Below, piece after piece: positions 51,857-60,090 of a stretch of 64,000 bases of DNA. Origin of the DNA: Algoriphagus sp. (GTDB lineage: Bacteria; Bacteroidota; Bacteroidia; Cytophagales; Cyclobacteriaceae); contig JAGXQZ010000065.1 of NCBI GenBank assembly GCA_018336015.1, positions 27,789 through 91,788 on the forward strand. The letters run 5' to 3'. The stretch's first letter is position 1. Each line of letters begins with the position of its first letter. A program made the position numbers and the translations under genes. The notes under the pieces are model-generated. The model was not told where the DNA came from and ran no database searches. It worked only from the letters and a program-made list of their open reading frames with translations.

Positions 51857-52279
51857 CTATTTGGCAAAAATCTGTGTAGGATCTTGGAAGGATTTAAACT
51901 CCAGTGCGTTTCCGCAAGGATCGAGGAAAAACATGGTAGCCTGCTCACCCACTTCACCTTTGAATCTGATGTAAGGTTCAATGACAAACTCCATTCCGTG
52001 CGCCTTGAGTTTATCTGCAAGCTGATGCCACTCGTCCCAACCTAAAATTGCTCCGAAATGACGAACTGGAACATTTTTTCCGTCCACCTCATTTGTTTTG
52101 GCATTGGCCAATTCTTCAGGCTTGATATGGGCAGAGAGTTGATGTCCAAAAAAGTTGAAATCGATCCATTTGTCAGTGCTTCGGCCGATTTCGCAACCCA
52201 ACAAGTCTCCGTAGAATTGGCGAGTTTCTTCGATGTCACGGATGGGGAAAGCGAGGTGAAAGGGTTTAAATTCACTCAT
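51857..52279 (-). CDS. VOC-family (glyoxalase/dioxygenase fold) protein
   Basis: 140-aa protein made of two beta-alpha-beta-beta-beta modules: '[25 protein letters not shown]' (about residues 8-32) and '[23 protein letters not shown]' (about 73-95), ending '[15 protein letters not shown]'. Possible metal ligands are His8, His73 and Glu in 'NALEFK'. The length fits a VOC fold dimer; function not assignable. First gene of the three-gene minus operon. Confidence 0.84.
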   Translation of the reverse strand: MSEFKPFHLAFPIRDIEETRQFYGDLLGCEIGRSTDKWIDFNFFGHQLSAHIKPEELANAKTNEVDGKNVPVRHFGAILGWDEWHQLADKLKAHGMEFVIEPYIRFKGEVGEQATMFFLDPCGNALEFKSFQDPTQIFAK

Positions 52280-52337
52280 ATTAGTTAGTATTGTAGGTGA
52301 TTTTTAAGTGTTCAGACAACTTTTGAAGCCTAAATAT

Positions 52338-53240
52338 ATGTCAAAAAAGAAAACAGTTTCATTGGTTTTGAGCAGTGGCGGAGCGAGGGGATTGGCGCAC
52401 GTAGGAGTGATCGAAGAGTTGGAAAAGCGAGGATATGAGATCATCGAAATCGCCGGTTGCTCCGCAGGTGCATTGGTAGGAGGCATGTATGCTACCGGCA
52501 AGATGCCTGAATTCAAAGAATGGATCTGCAATTTGGATCGGGTAGATGTATTTTCTCTGATGGATTTCACATTCTCAAGTCGGGGATTCATAAAGGGAGA
52601 AAAAGTATACAGTGCTTTGAAAAAAGTGGTACCCGATTGTCAAATTGAAGACTTACCAATCCAGTTTTCTTGCAATGCAGTAGAAGTTCATTCCGGCAAA
52701 GAATATGTATTCAGAAAGGGAAGCCTGTACAAAGCCATCCGCGCGTCCGGAAGTATTCCTTCAGTCTTCTTACCCGCCAAAATCGAAAAGAATCATTTTA
52801 TTGACGGTGGAGTTCTCAATCCTGTGCCCATTTCACTTATTTCAGACCCTGCAAAAAGCTTGGTTGTAGTTGTGGATGTCAACGGATTGGAAAATGAATT
52901 TATTTCACCTCCCAAAAAAGACGAGTCCGGTAAGCAGTTGATCACCTTACCAGGTTGGCTGAAGGAATATCAGTCTAAAATGCGACAGTTTTTTCCCGAT
53001 GAGAAAAAGGCCGAATCTAAAACAGCCTATTCATCTTTGGAATTGGTGACTCGGTCATTTGACCTGCTTCAGGATCGGTTTTGTGAACTACTTCTGGAAA
53101 AATATCCAGTGGATGTGAAAATCAAAATTTCAAGAAAACAAGCTGGAACCTTGGAGTTTCACCGATCTGCCGAAATGATCGAAATTGGCCGATTGAAGGC
53201 CAAAGAAGCCTTAGACCAACTCGAGTATGGAAATCAATGA
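52338..53240 (+). CDS. Patatin-like phospholipase (RssA type)
   Basis: 300-aa lipid acyl hydrolase. Oxyanion hole SSGGARGLAHVG (about residues 12-23), nucleophile elbow AGCSAGALVGG (Ser about 42, GxSxG as GCSAG) and the catalytic Asp in 'FIDGGVLNPVP' (DGG motif, about 153). The Ser-Asp dyad is complete. The ATG at 52338 is used; an upstream GTG would add 10 residues. Its last 14 bp overlap the methyltransferase gene, so both are in one transcript. Confidence 0.92.
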   Translation: MSKKKTVSLVLSSGGARGLAHVGVIEELEKRGYEIIEIAGCSAGALVGGMYATGKMPEFKEWICNLDRVDVFSLMDFTFSSRGFIKGEKVYSALKKVVPDCQIEDLPIQFSCNAVEVHSGKEYVFRKGSLYKAIRASGSIPSVFLPAKIEKNHFIDGGVLNPVPISLISDPAKSLVVVVDVNGLENEFISPPKKDESGKQLITLPGWLKEYQSKMRQFFPDEKKAESKTAYSSLELVTRSFDLLQDRFCELLLEKYPVDVKIKISRKQAGTLEFHRSAEMIEIGRLKAKEALDQLEYGNQ

Positions 53241-53841
53241 GCTGAACCGTCTATTGGGCAATGTGGATATCTACCTCTTGGATCAAATCCTAAAAGGGAG
53301 GTTCACCAAGGAAATGAAGATCCTCGATGCAGGCTGTGGAGAAGGGCGAAATGCAATCTATTTCATTCAAAAGAATTATCAGATTTTCGGCATTGACCCC
53401 AACGACTTAGCGATTCAATATTGTCGATATTTATCTACGAGTTTGAATCCAGCATTCGACACCCATCGGTTTCAGGTGGGAAAGTTGGAAGACATTCCGT
53501 TCCATACCGGAGCTTTTGATGCAGTGATTTGCTCGGCAGTCCTTCACTTTGCAGAGAGTGTGGATAACTTCTGGCAAATGATCCATGAAATCCATCGTGT
53601 CTTGAAGCCGGGAGGTGTCTTTTGGTTTCGGATGACTACAGCGTTTGGAGGAATCTTAGCGCACAGTTCAGCCCTTGGAGAGGGGAAATATATCCTTCCG
53701 GATGAATCTGAGCGGTTTTTGTTCCTGCCAGCCTATGCGGATAAGTTAGAGAATATCGGCTTTAGATTTCTGGAACCCATGAAAACCGTACTGATCCCAG
53801 GGCAAAGAGAAATGGGTATTTTGGTAATGGAGAAAATCTAA
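53227..53841 (+). CDS. Class I SAM-dependent methyltransferase
   Basis: 204-aa methyltransferase: motif I ILDAGCGEGRNAIYF (about residues 32-46), acidic residue in 'IFGIDPNDLAI', motif 'GAFDAVICSAVLHF' and 'EIHRVLKPGGVFWFRM'. No substrate domain can be recognised. It overlaps the patatin gene by 14 bp and starts inside it at ATG 53227. Confidence 0.88.
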   Translation: MEINELNRLLGNVDIYLLDQILKGRFTKEMKILDAGCGEGRNAIYFIQKNYQIFGIDPNDLAIQYCRYLSTSLNPAFDTHRFQVGKLEDIPFHTGAFDAVICSAVLHFAESVDNFWQMIHEIHRVLKPGGVFWFRMTTAFGGILAHSSALGEGKYILPDESERFLFLPAYADKLENIGFRFLEPMKTVLIPGQREMGILVMEKI

Positions 53842-53875
53842 TCGTTAACTTGAAGTTTCAGAACTTTTGCAAAAT

Positions 53876-54478
53876 ATGACTCTCCAATATGCCCTCGAAC
53901 TCATAGGAACCTTTGTATTTGCCATTTCAGGGGCATTGGCAGTGAGGGAAAAAGAACACGATATGTTTGGAGCCGGATTTACCGGATTTATTACCGCTAT
54001 CGGAGGTGGTACGCTTCGGGATATTTTGCTGGACAGCTATCCGCTGGTATGGATTGGAGACATCCACTTTTTGTATGCGATATTGACAGGAATCTTGGCC
54101 GCTTTTATTTTTCCAAACCTTCTCAGCCGGTTAAGGAAAACCTTTTTTCTATTTGATACGCTGGGAATTGGCTTTTTTACGGTTTTAGGTGTGGAAAAAG
54201 CCCTAAGCCTGGGAGTCAGGCCGGAGATCGCGGCAATTATGGGCATGTTTACCGCAGTGATGGGTGGGGTGATTCGTGACACGCTAACCAATGAAATACC
54301 AATCCTCTTTAGAAAAGAAATCTACGCCTCAGCATGTCTTGCTGGCGCAGTGATTTATTTAGTATTAGATTACTTGGAGACAGATCGTAATTACAATCTC
54401 CTGATTTCAATGAGTGTAATCATTTCCATAAGATTAATCGCCATGAAGTACAAATTGAGCTTACCAACTCTTGATTGA
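53876..54478 (+). CDS. TRIC-type trimeric intracellular cation channel family membrane protein (UPF0126/YadS)
   Basis: 200-aa protein with about seven membrane helices in an internal duplication: 'FAISGALAVREKEHDMFGAGFTGFITAIGGGTLRDILL' (first repeat, with GGGxxRD) and 'LSLGVRPEIAAIMGMFTAVMGGVIRDTLTNE' (second repeat with GGVIRD) are the family's paired motifs, read in separate blocks. The prokaryotic family transports or conducts small solutes such as K+ or glycine. ATG at 53876 chosen over a TTG three codons earlier. Confidence 0.9.
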   Translation: MTLQYALELIGTFVFAISGALAVREKEHDMFGAGFTGFITAIGGGTLRDILLDSYPLVWIGDIHFLYAILTGILAAFIFPNLLSRLRKTFFLFDTLGIGFFTVLGVEKALSLGVRPEIAAIMGMFTAVMGGVIRDTLTNEIPILFRKEIYASACLAGAVIYLVLDYLETDRNYNLLISMSVIISIRLIAMKYKLSLPTLD

Positions 54479-54618
54479 GAGCTTGGGTAAAAGAAAATTT
54501 TTTATCCTATGCTTATTTTTGAAAATTTTAAAAGTTAATTTCCAAAAAGCATTTAATTCGTTTTAAGCCATATAACCCTGTTCCCTCTAAATCCTTTCAT
54601 TTTTCAACATAGCGCTTA

Positions 54619-55512
54619 ATGAGTACCAAAACAGAAAAAGTAAACTGGAAAGCTGTTTTTGATCCGAGATCATTGGTTTTGATCATTTTGGGAGTTTTTT
54701 GTTCTGCGATTGCATTGGAAGCGTTTATGCTTCCAAACAAGTTTTTAGATGGTGGTGTCACTGGTATGGCCATCATTGTCAATTTGCATTATGATGTGGA
54801 TCTCAACTTACTGTTGGTTCTGATCAACGCTCCTTTTTTTGTAATGGCATGGAAAAAAATAGGGAAAACCTTTACCGTTCAATCCATTTTTTCAGTCTTT
54901 TTACTCGTACTGGTTTTGGAATTTCTCGAAATCCCAACTGTCACAGAGGACAAGGTACTCATCGCTGTTTTTGGTGGAGTGATGATGGGGCTTGGAATTG
55001 GTCTCATCATCAGAGGGGGAGGATTGATTGATGGCTTTGAAGTGATTACCACCTATTTTCAGAAAAATTCCGCGCTCTCTGCAAGCGAAATCACCATGTT
55101 CCTCAATTCCCTGATCATGCTTTTTGCGGCATTGTTTTTCGGAATTGAAGCAGCGATGTACTCCATTTTGACTTATTTCACAGCAATTAAAATGACCGAT
55201 TATGTGGTCGAAGGTTTTGAGGAGTACACAGCACTTACCATTATTTCAAAAGAGGATGATAAGGTAAAAGAGCTCATCGTGAAGGAGTTTGGAAAAGCGA
55301 TTTCGGTCTATAAAGGAGAGAGAGGTTATCTCCCTGATACCTTCCACATCCATCATCCCTGTGATATCATTATGACGGTAGTCACCCGACTGGAAGTACA
55401 TCGCATCAAACTGGCCATACAAGAAATAGATCCTAAGGCGTTCTTTTATGTACAGACAATCAAAGAAGTCAAAGGAGGAGTAGTCAAACAAATAGGAAGC
55501 AAACACAGCTGA
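54619..55512 (+). CDS. YitT family membrane protein (DUF2179)
   Basis: 297-aa protein with five to six membrane helices in the first 200 residues ('FLDGGVTGMAIIVNLHYDVDLNLLLVLINAPFFVMAWKKIG', 'GGVMMGLGIGLIIRGGGLIDG', the YitT_membrane hallmark, cited in blocks) and a C-terminal DUF2179 domain ('ISVYKGERGYLPDTFHIHHPCDIIMTVVTRLEVHRIKLAIQEIDPKAFFYV'-type, blocks). Function unknown. The TGA stop overlaps the ATG of the next gene. Confidence 0.92.
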   Translation: MSTKTEKVNWKAVFDPRSLVLIILGVFCSAIALEAFMLPNKFLDGGVTGMAIIVNLHYDVDLNLLLVLINAPFFVMAWKKIGKTFTVQSIFSVFLLVLVLEFLEIPTVTEDKVLIAVFGGVMMGLGIGLIIRGGGLIDGFEVITTYFQKNSALSASEITMFLNSLIMLFAALFFGIEAAMYSILTYFTAIKMTDYVVEGFEEYTALTIISKEDDKVKELIVKEFGKAISVYKGERGYLPDTFHIHHPCDIIMTVVTRLEVHRIKLAIQEIDPKAFFYVQTIKEVKGGVVKQIGSKHS

Positions 55513-56093
55513 TGGTTTTCGAAGAAATAAAAAACAGGATTTACGAAGACATTTTGGAAAAATTGCCTTCTCATCTCAGTTATCATAACCTAGATCATAC
55601 TGCCTATGTCCTAGATAAGGCAATTTTTCTCGCAGAACAATCCGGGGTAAGTTCATCAGATTTAGAATTGCTCAAGTTGGCTGCGCTTTTTCACGACACA
55701 GGCTTCATCGACAATCCCAAAGATCATGAAGAAAAAGGCTGTAAAATCGCCGAAGGATACCTCTCAATGGAGTATTCTAAATCAGATCTCACCAAAATCT
55801 ACGGGATGATCATGGCTACGAAAATCCCTCAAAGCCCAACCAATCATCTGGAAAAAATTCTAGCAGACGCCGATTTGGAATACCTCGGAACTGACCTTTT
55901 TGAACAAATCGGAGAAAGTCTATTCGAAGAACTCAAGCACTTCAATCCCAACTTTACCGCGCAGGCATGGGATGAACTGCAGCTGGTCTTTATGCAAAAG
56001 CACAATTACCACACTGACTACTGCCAAAAGTACCGAGAGCCTAAAAAGCAGGAAAACCTATTGAAGGTGAAAAAGCGGTTGGGGGTAGTTTAA
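55512..56093 (+). CDS. HD-domain phosphohydrolase
   Basis: 193-aa HD hydrolase: 'LSYHNLDHTAYVL' (first His, about residues 21-33), LAALFHDTGF (HD pair, about 62-71), and 'DADLEYLGTDLFE' (late Asp) build the metal site. Domain alone without an output partner; substrates in the family range from nucleotides to pyrophosphates. TGATG coupling to yitT shows co-translation. It converges on eboF with a 4-bp overlap of stops. Confidence 0.85.
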   Translation: MVFEEIKNRIYEDILEKLPSHLSYHNLDHTAYVLDKAIFLAEQSGVSSSDLELLKLAALFHDTGFIDNPKDHEEKGCKIAEGYLSMEYSKSDLTKIYGMIMATKIPQSPTNHLEKILADADLEYLGTDLFEQIGESLFEELKHFNPNFTAQAWDELQLVFMQKHNYHTDYCQKYREPKKQENLLKVKKRLGVV

Positions 56094-57460
56094 CCACGAA
56101 CAGATTTTATGATTAACTCAAAAATCTCAGTTGGCTGAATTTTACCTAAAGTGATTAACCTAGAATCCCCCACCACAAGCGGCTTGTCCAAGTCGGACTC
56201 TGGAATTCTTCCATGTGCCCCCTTCACCAACGTAGCATCCAAGGGAATCACATCCATCAGGTAGCGAAAGCCCAGTTTTTTCTTCAGCACCTTGGAGCCG
56301 ATTTTCAGAATCGGGATCTTGATCGCCGGATCGAGAACGAGCTCGACCGGATCGTAACCAGGCTTGCGGTGGATATCCACACATCTAGCATAATCAGGAG
56401 CTTTGGCATCATCCAGCCAGAAATAGTAGGTAAACCAAGAGTCCGCATCGGCGATCACCACCAAATCCCCCGAACGGGCGTGATCGATGTGGAAATCTTT
56501 TTTGCCTTGGGCATCCAGCACTTTTTCCACACCGGGAGTCTTTTCCAGCAGGGCTTTGACCTCGGCAAGGTTGGAGTGATCGTTGACATGGACATGGGCG
56601 ACTTGATGATCCGCTACCGCAAATACTGACGATGTGCCGGCATCAAGCGTCTCTCGACCCAACTCATTTTTCACCTGAATCCATCCTTTTTCCCGGAAAA
56701 TCCGGTTGAGGTGAATCGGCTTACTCACACTCGTGATCCCATATTCAGAAAGTAGCAGAACCTCGGCACCCCGATTTTCAAAGAAGGTGATCAAGTCTTT
56801 AGCCAAGTCGTCAACTTCGCGAAGGTCCTTGGAGATTTTGGAGAAGTCTATTCCATACTTCTGCAGGTTATAATCCAAATGCGGAATGTAGATCAGATTG
56901 AGCGTGGGATTGTACCATTCTTCCACCTTTTTGGCTGCCTCGGCGATCCACTTGCTGGATTCAATGGTCGTATTCGGTCCCCAAAAGGTGAAGAGCGGAA
57001 ACTGGCCCAACTCGGCCTGAAGCCGGTCTCGCAGCTCCATGGGTTGGCTATGGCAATCGGGCAATTTGCGTCCATCTGCAGGATATAGCGGCCGGGGAGT
57101 CACCGCATAGTCGGCGGAGGAGTACATATTGTACCACCAAAACATGTTCGCCACCGTGAACTCAGGATTCTCCTTCCGCAGAACTTCCCATACTTTTTCA
57201 GCCTGTACGAGTTTGTTGGACTGCCGCCAAAACTTGATTTCGCACTCATCCTGAAAATACCACCCATTGCCCACGATGCCGTTTTCGGTGGGCCACTTTC
57301 CGGTCAGATACACGGATTGGGCCGAGCAAGTCACCGCAGGAAGTACAGGTTCGATGACGGCTTGCTTCTTGGACGCGATCCAGTTTTTCAAAAAAGGCGT
57401 ATGCTCTCCGATCACTCGGGGAGACAAAGCAACGATATCTAGGACGACAGTCTTCTTCAT
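56090..57460 (-). CDS. eboF: EboF: phosphodiesterase/alkaline phosphatase-superfamily protein of the ebo cluster
   Basis: 456-aa cytoplasmic (no signal peptide) member of the type I phosphodiesterase/nucleotide pyrophosphatase superfamily. First metal Asp at residue 8 (VVLDIVAL), nucleophile Thr in VLPAVTCSAQ (about 44), 'HLDYNLQKYG' and final His in AHGRIPESD. The canonical SDHG metal motif is SEYG (LLLSEYGI), so the bimetal site differs from ordinary nucleotide pyrophosphatases. Sixth gene of the ebo set, 172 bp after eboE, a gap containing an inverted repeat, so its expression may be separate. Confidence 0.87.
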   Translation of the reverse strand: MKKTVVLDIVALSPRVIGEHTPFLKNWIASKKQAVIEPVLPAVTCSAQSVYLTGKWPTENGIVGNGWYFQDECEIKFWRQSNKLVQAEKVWEVLRKENPEFTVANMFWWYNMYSSADYAVTPRPLYPADGRKLPDCHSQPMELRDRLQAELGQFPLFTFWGPNTTIESSKWIAEAAKKVEEWYNPTLNLIYIPHLDYNLQKYGIDFSKISKDLREVDDLAKDLITFFENRGAEVLLLSEYGITSVSKPIHLNRIFREKGWIQVKNELGRETLDAGTSSVFAVADHQVAHVHVNDHSNLAEVKALLEKTPGVEKVLDAQGKKDFHIDHARSGDLVVIADADSWFTYYFWLDDAKAPDYARCVDIHRKPGYDPVELVLDPAIKIPILKIGSKVLKKKLGFRYLMDVIPLDATLVKGAHGRIPESDLDKPLVVGDSRLITLGKIQPTEIFELIIKSVRG

Positions 57461-57493
57461 AGTTTTAAATCATTTGGCAAAACCAAATTTTAT

Positions 57494-57620
57494 TTACGAA
57501 TTCAGATTTACGATTTACGACATCAAATTGAACTTCAAACCTTGTTCTCAAAAAGGTTAAATCCTAAGAAAAAGCCCAAAAATACTCTGCTCCTCGTAAA
57601 TCGTAAATCAAAAATCGTAA
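57494..57620. repeat. GATTTACGATTTACGA inverted repeat between eboE and eboF
   Basis: GATTTACGATTTACGA (57505-57520) and its exact reverse complement TCGTAAATCGTAAATC (57594-57609) are perfect 16-bp arms 73 bp apart; outer related bits (TTACGAATT at 57494 and AAAATCGTAA near 57611) extend them imperfectly. The whole fills the only large intergenic gap of the ebo cluster. Nothing in it looks coding. Confidence 0.8.
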
Positions 57621-57632
57621 TTACACGATCCT

Positions 57633-58850
57633 TTATTCCTTACCCAATTCTTCGATCACCCAGCTGAGTTCCCTGGCAATCGATTCGCCTAAGGTCAGGT
57701 GTGTGTCTTCTGGCAAAACTTCCCAAGTATAGGTCTCAACTTCGAGGTGTTTAGTGAGGGTTGGGTTGGTTAAAATTTGATTGAGTACAAGGGAAATATC
57801 GCGCTGAGTAGACTGGAATGAGCCATAATTTTCCAAAAAGACCGGAACATGAAAGTGGATTCGCCATTCCAAATCTTTGGTTTTTCCCAAGTGTTCGATG
57901 GCCTGAGGCAAGTCGGGATAAGAGGCAAACTGCCCGTCTTTTTTTCGAGCGACGACTTGATGCAGGTAGGTCGATTCGGCAAATTCTTCCAATCGTTTGC
58001 TGAGTGTAAACCGCTCCACGGCGGACTCCGGAATCATCACCTTCAGCGCAGCCGAAATCTGAATCTTTCCAATTTGAATTCCAGCTGCTGACAACTTCTG
58101 GAATGTCTCAGCAGGATTTTCATACACGATCGCAAAGTGACACACATCGTAGCAAGCCTGAATGTGGGTTTTGATCAGCTTTTCCGCCTCATCAGTTGAA
58201 ACTCCTAGCTTTTCGGCTAAGGCCATTTTCCCTTTTGGCAACAGCCAATTTTGGAAGTAGCTGACCAACTCGTCGGAATTTTCCAAAATCCCATCCGGTT
58301 CGGGCTCAATGTCTAAATGCAGGAGCTTGCCGGTTTCCTGATGGATATTCACCAACTCCAGCACTACCTCGATCAGGTGATCCGTAGATTTTTGGATCGC
58401 TTCATTTTTTTTCTTTTCGGAGGAAAACCAATGCCGGTAAGAAAGCGGTGATGTGGAAATACCTCCCTCCATTCCCTCAGGAAGCAGTTGGGTTAAAATC
58501 CGAAAACTCCGAATCGTATAATCCTTTCGTTCCGCGGTAGTCCAATCCGGCGTATGGACATTTTCTTTCACTTTGGTGCGGTGAAAGCCTCCATACGGAA
58601 AGCAATTTAGGGTAAACACATAGGCATTGGCTTTTTTCAGCCAGTCCTGAAACTCCCGCATCCGCTCCGGACGTTGCAAAATCAAGGAAGCCTCGTGGGA
58701 AAGCCGAAGCCCGATGCCAAAAGGGCCTTTGTGTTTGAGGCGATTTTTGACCTCAGGAATATAGATCTTGAGGTTTTCGAAGGTCGCATCCCAGGTTTCT
58801 CCGGGATGGATATTGCTGCAATAGCTGAGGTGAAAGTCATGGATTTTCAT
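57633..58850 (-). CDS. eboE: EboE: metabolite traffic protein, TIM-barrel-like
   Basis: 405-aa protein, no signal peptide, beginning 'DFHLSYCSNIHPGETWDATFENL' (about residues 4-26, in blocks), with 'FTLNCFPYGGFHRTKVKENVHTPDWTTAER' (about 94-120), 'LHLDIEPEPDGILENSDEL' (about 198-217), 'QACYDVCHFAIVYENP' (about 252-267) and 'RIHFHVPVFLENYGSFQST' (about 335-355). These His/Asp/Glu-rich strand ends are those of a xylose-isomerase-like barrel. Required for the cluster's function in organisms studied, exact role unknown. 14 bp after eboD. Confidence 0.88.
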   Translation of the reverse strand: MKIHDFHLSYCSNIHPGETWDATFENLKIYIPEVKNRLKHKGPFGIGLRLSHEASLILQRPERMREFQDWLKKANAYVFTLNCFPYGGFHRTKVKENVHTPDWTTAERKDYTIRSFRILTQLLPEGMEGGISTSPLSYRHWFSSEKKKNEAIQKSTDHLIEVVLELVNIHQETGKLLHLDIEPEPDGILENSDELVSYFQNWLLPKGKMALAEKLGVSTDEAEKLIKTHIQACYDVCHFAIVYENPAETFQKLSAAGIQIGKIQISAALKVMIPESAVERFTLSKRLEEFAESTYLHQVVARKKDGQFASYPDLPQAIEHLGKTKDLEWRIHFHVPVFLENYGSFQSTQRDISLVLNQILTNPTLTKHLEVETYTWEVLPEDTHLTLGESIARELSWVIEELGKE

Positions 58851-58864
58851 AGGCTGGGAAAAAA

Positions 58865-60019
58865 TCAGGAAGCGTGAACGGCAGACTTTTTCTCTAACCT
58901 ACGGAGAATTTCCACAGATTTAAAGATCAAGTCGTGATCCATTTCATGGACTTCCACGCCTTTGCCCAACTTTTCCAAGAGCATGATGGTCAACTGACCG
59001 CCTAAGTGCTCTTGGAATTCTTTTAGCCCTTGGATCAGATTTTCACCTTGTAGTTCCGGAGCGAAAAGTTCAAAACCCAGGGTATGCATCAGTTGAATGA
59101 TCCGGTTGAAATCCGACTCGGTGATTCGGCCTTGTAAAAAGGAATAGGCAGAATCCAAGGCAATCCCGATGGCCACAGCCTCCCCGTGACGGATGCGGAA
59201 ATCGCTCAATTTTTCCAATTTATGTGCGGCCCAATGTCCGAAATCCAGGGGTCGGGAGCTTCCAAACTCAAATGGATCCTTGCCGGCGATATGGTCCATG
59301 TGCATTTTCGCAGAGCGAATGATATGGACTTTCATGGGTTCCATCTCTCGGCGGGCAAGTGCTTCTCCCGCATTTTCCAACCACTCGAAAAAGCTCAAAT
59401 CCTTGATTAAAGCTACTTTGATGGCCTCCGAAATTCCCGCTCTCCAGTCACGATCATCCAGTGTCTTGAGGAAATTGAAATCATTCAATACCGCCACGGG
59501 AGGGACAAACGTGCCGAGGTAATTCTTTTTACCAAAGGCGTTGACACTGTTTTTCACACCAACCGCAGAGTCATTTTGGGACAAAACCGTGGTCGGAATC
59601 CGAATCAGTCGAATACCCCGATGGGAAATTGCCGCTGCAAAGCCCACCATATCCAGTACTGCACCGCCACCGATAGCTGCAATGTAGGAATGACGGTCGA
59701 TGCCATAGAGATGGGTCGCCTCCACAATCTTGTGGTATTCGGCTTCCTCGTTTTTGCAGGCTTCTCCGCCAATCGCAATGAGGGGTTCAGCTGCCAAAGT
59801 GAAAACCTCTGCATGGGCAGAAGCATAGTTTTTCACCTCTGCAATCAAATGGGGATGCGTATCGGCCACACCGCTGTCGATGACAAAAAGTACCTTAGGC
59901 ACGCGATCGCCACGAAGGACATTAGCTAGGATTTGATTTTGTGGATCAAATAGATTCTCGGTAAAAGCTACCGGGTAGCGAAAGGGAACCGAAAAGGACT
60001 GTTCGAGAATCGTATTCAT
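58865..60019 (-). CDS. eboD: EboD: 3-dehydroquinate synthase-like sugar phosphate cyclase
   Basis: 384-aa NAD/Zn enzyme fold of the sugar phosphate cyclase superfamily. NAD region 'AAIGGGAVLDMVGFAAAI' and 'IRIPTTVLSQNDSAVGVKNSVN'; zinc ligands Glu in GISEAIKVALIK, His in DFGHWAAHKLE and His in IRHGEAVAIG. It is one of the ebo-type homologs that are distinct from housekeeping AroB; the product from a sugar phosphate is not known. ATG at 60019 chosen; a TTG three codons earlier exists. 71-bp gap to eboC, 14 bp to eboE. Confidence 0.88.
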   Translation of the reverse strand: MNTILEQSFSVPFRYPVAFTENLFDPQNQILANVLRGDRVPKVLFVIDSGVADTHPHLIAEVKNYASAHAEVFTLAAEPLIAIGGEACKNEEAEYHKIVEATHLYGIDRHSYIAAIGGGAVLDMVGFAAAISHRGIRLIRIPTTVLSQNDSAVGVKNSVNAFGKKNYLGTFVPPVAVLNDFNFLKTLDDRDWRAGISEAIKVALIKDLSFFEWLENAGEALARREMEPMKVHIIRSAKMHMDHIAGKDPFEFGSSRPLDFGHWAAHKLEKLSDFRIRHGEAVAIGIALDSAYSFLQGRITESDFNRIIQLMHTLGFELFAPELQGENLIQGLKEFQEHLGGQLTIMLLEKLGKGVEVHEMDHDLIFKSVEILRRLEKKSAVHAS

Positions 60020-60090
60020 GGTTTGCAAGCAATAGGTTATTCGGGATTTCTTTCAAGACAAGTTGTGAAAGAATTCGGTTTATTTTTTAC

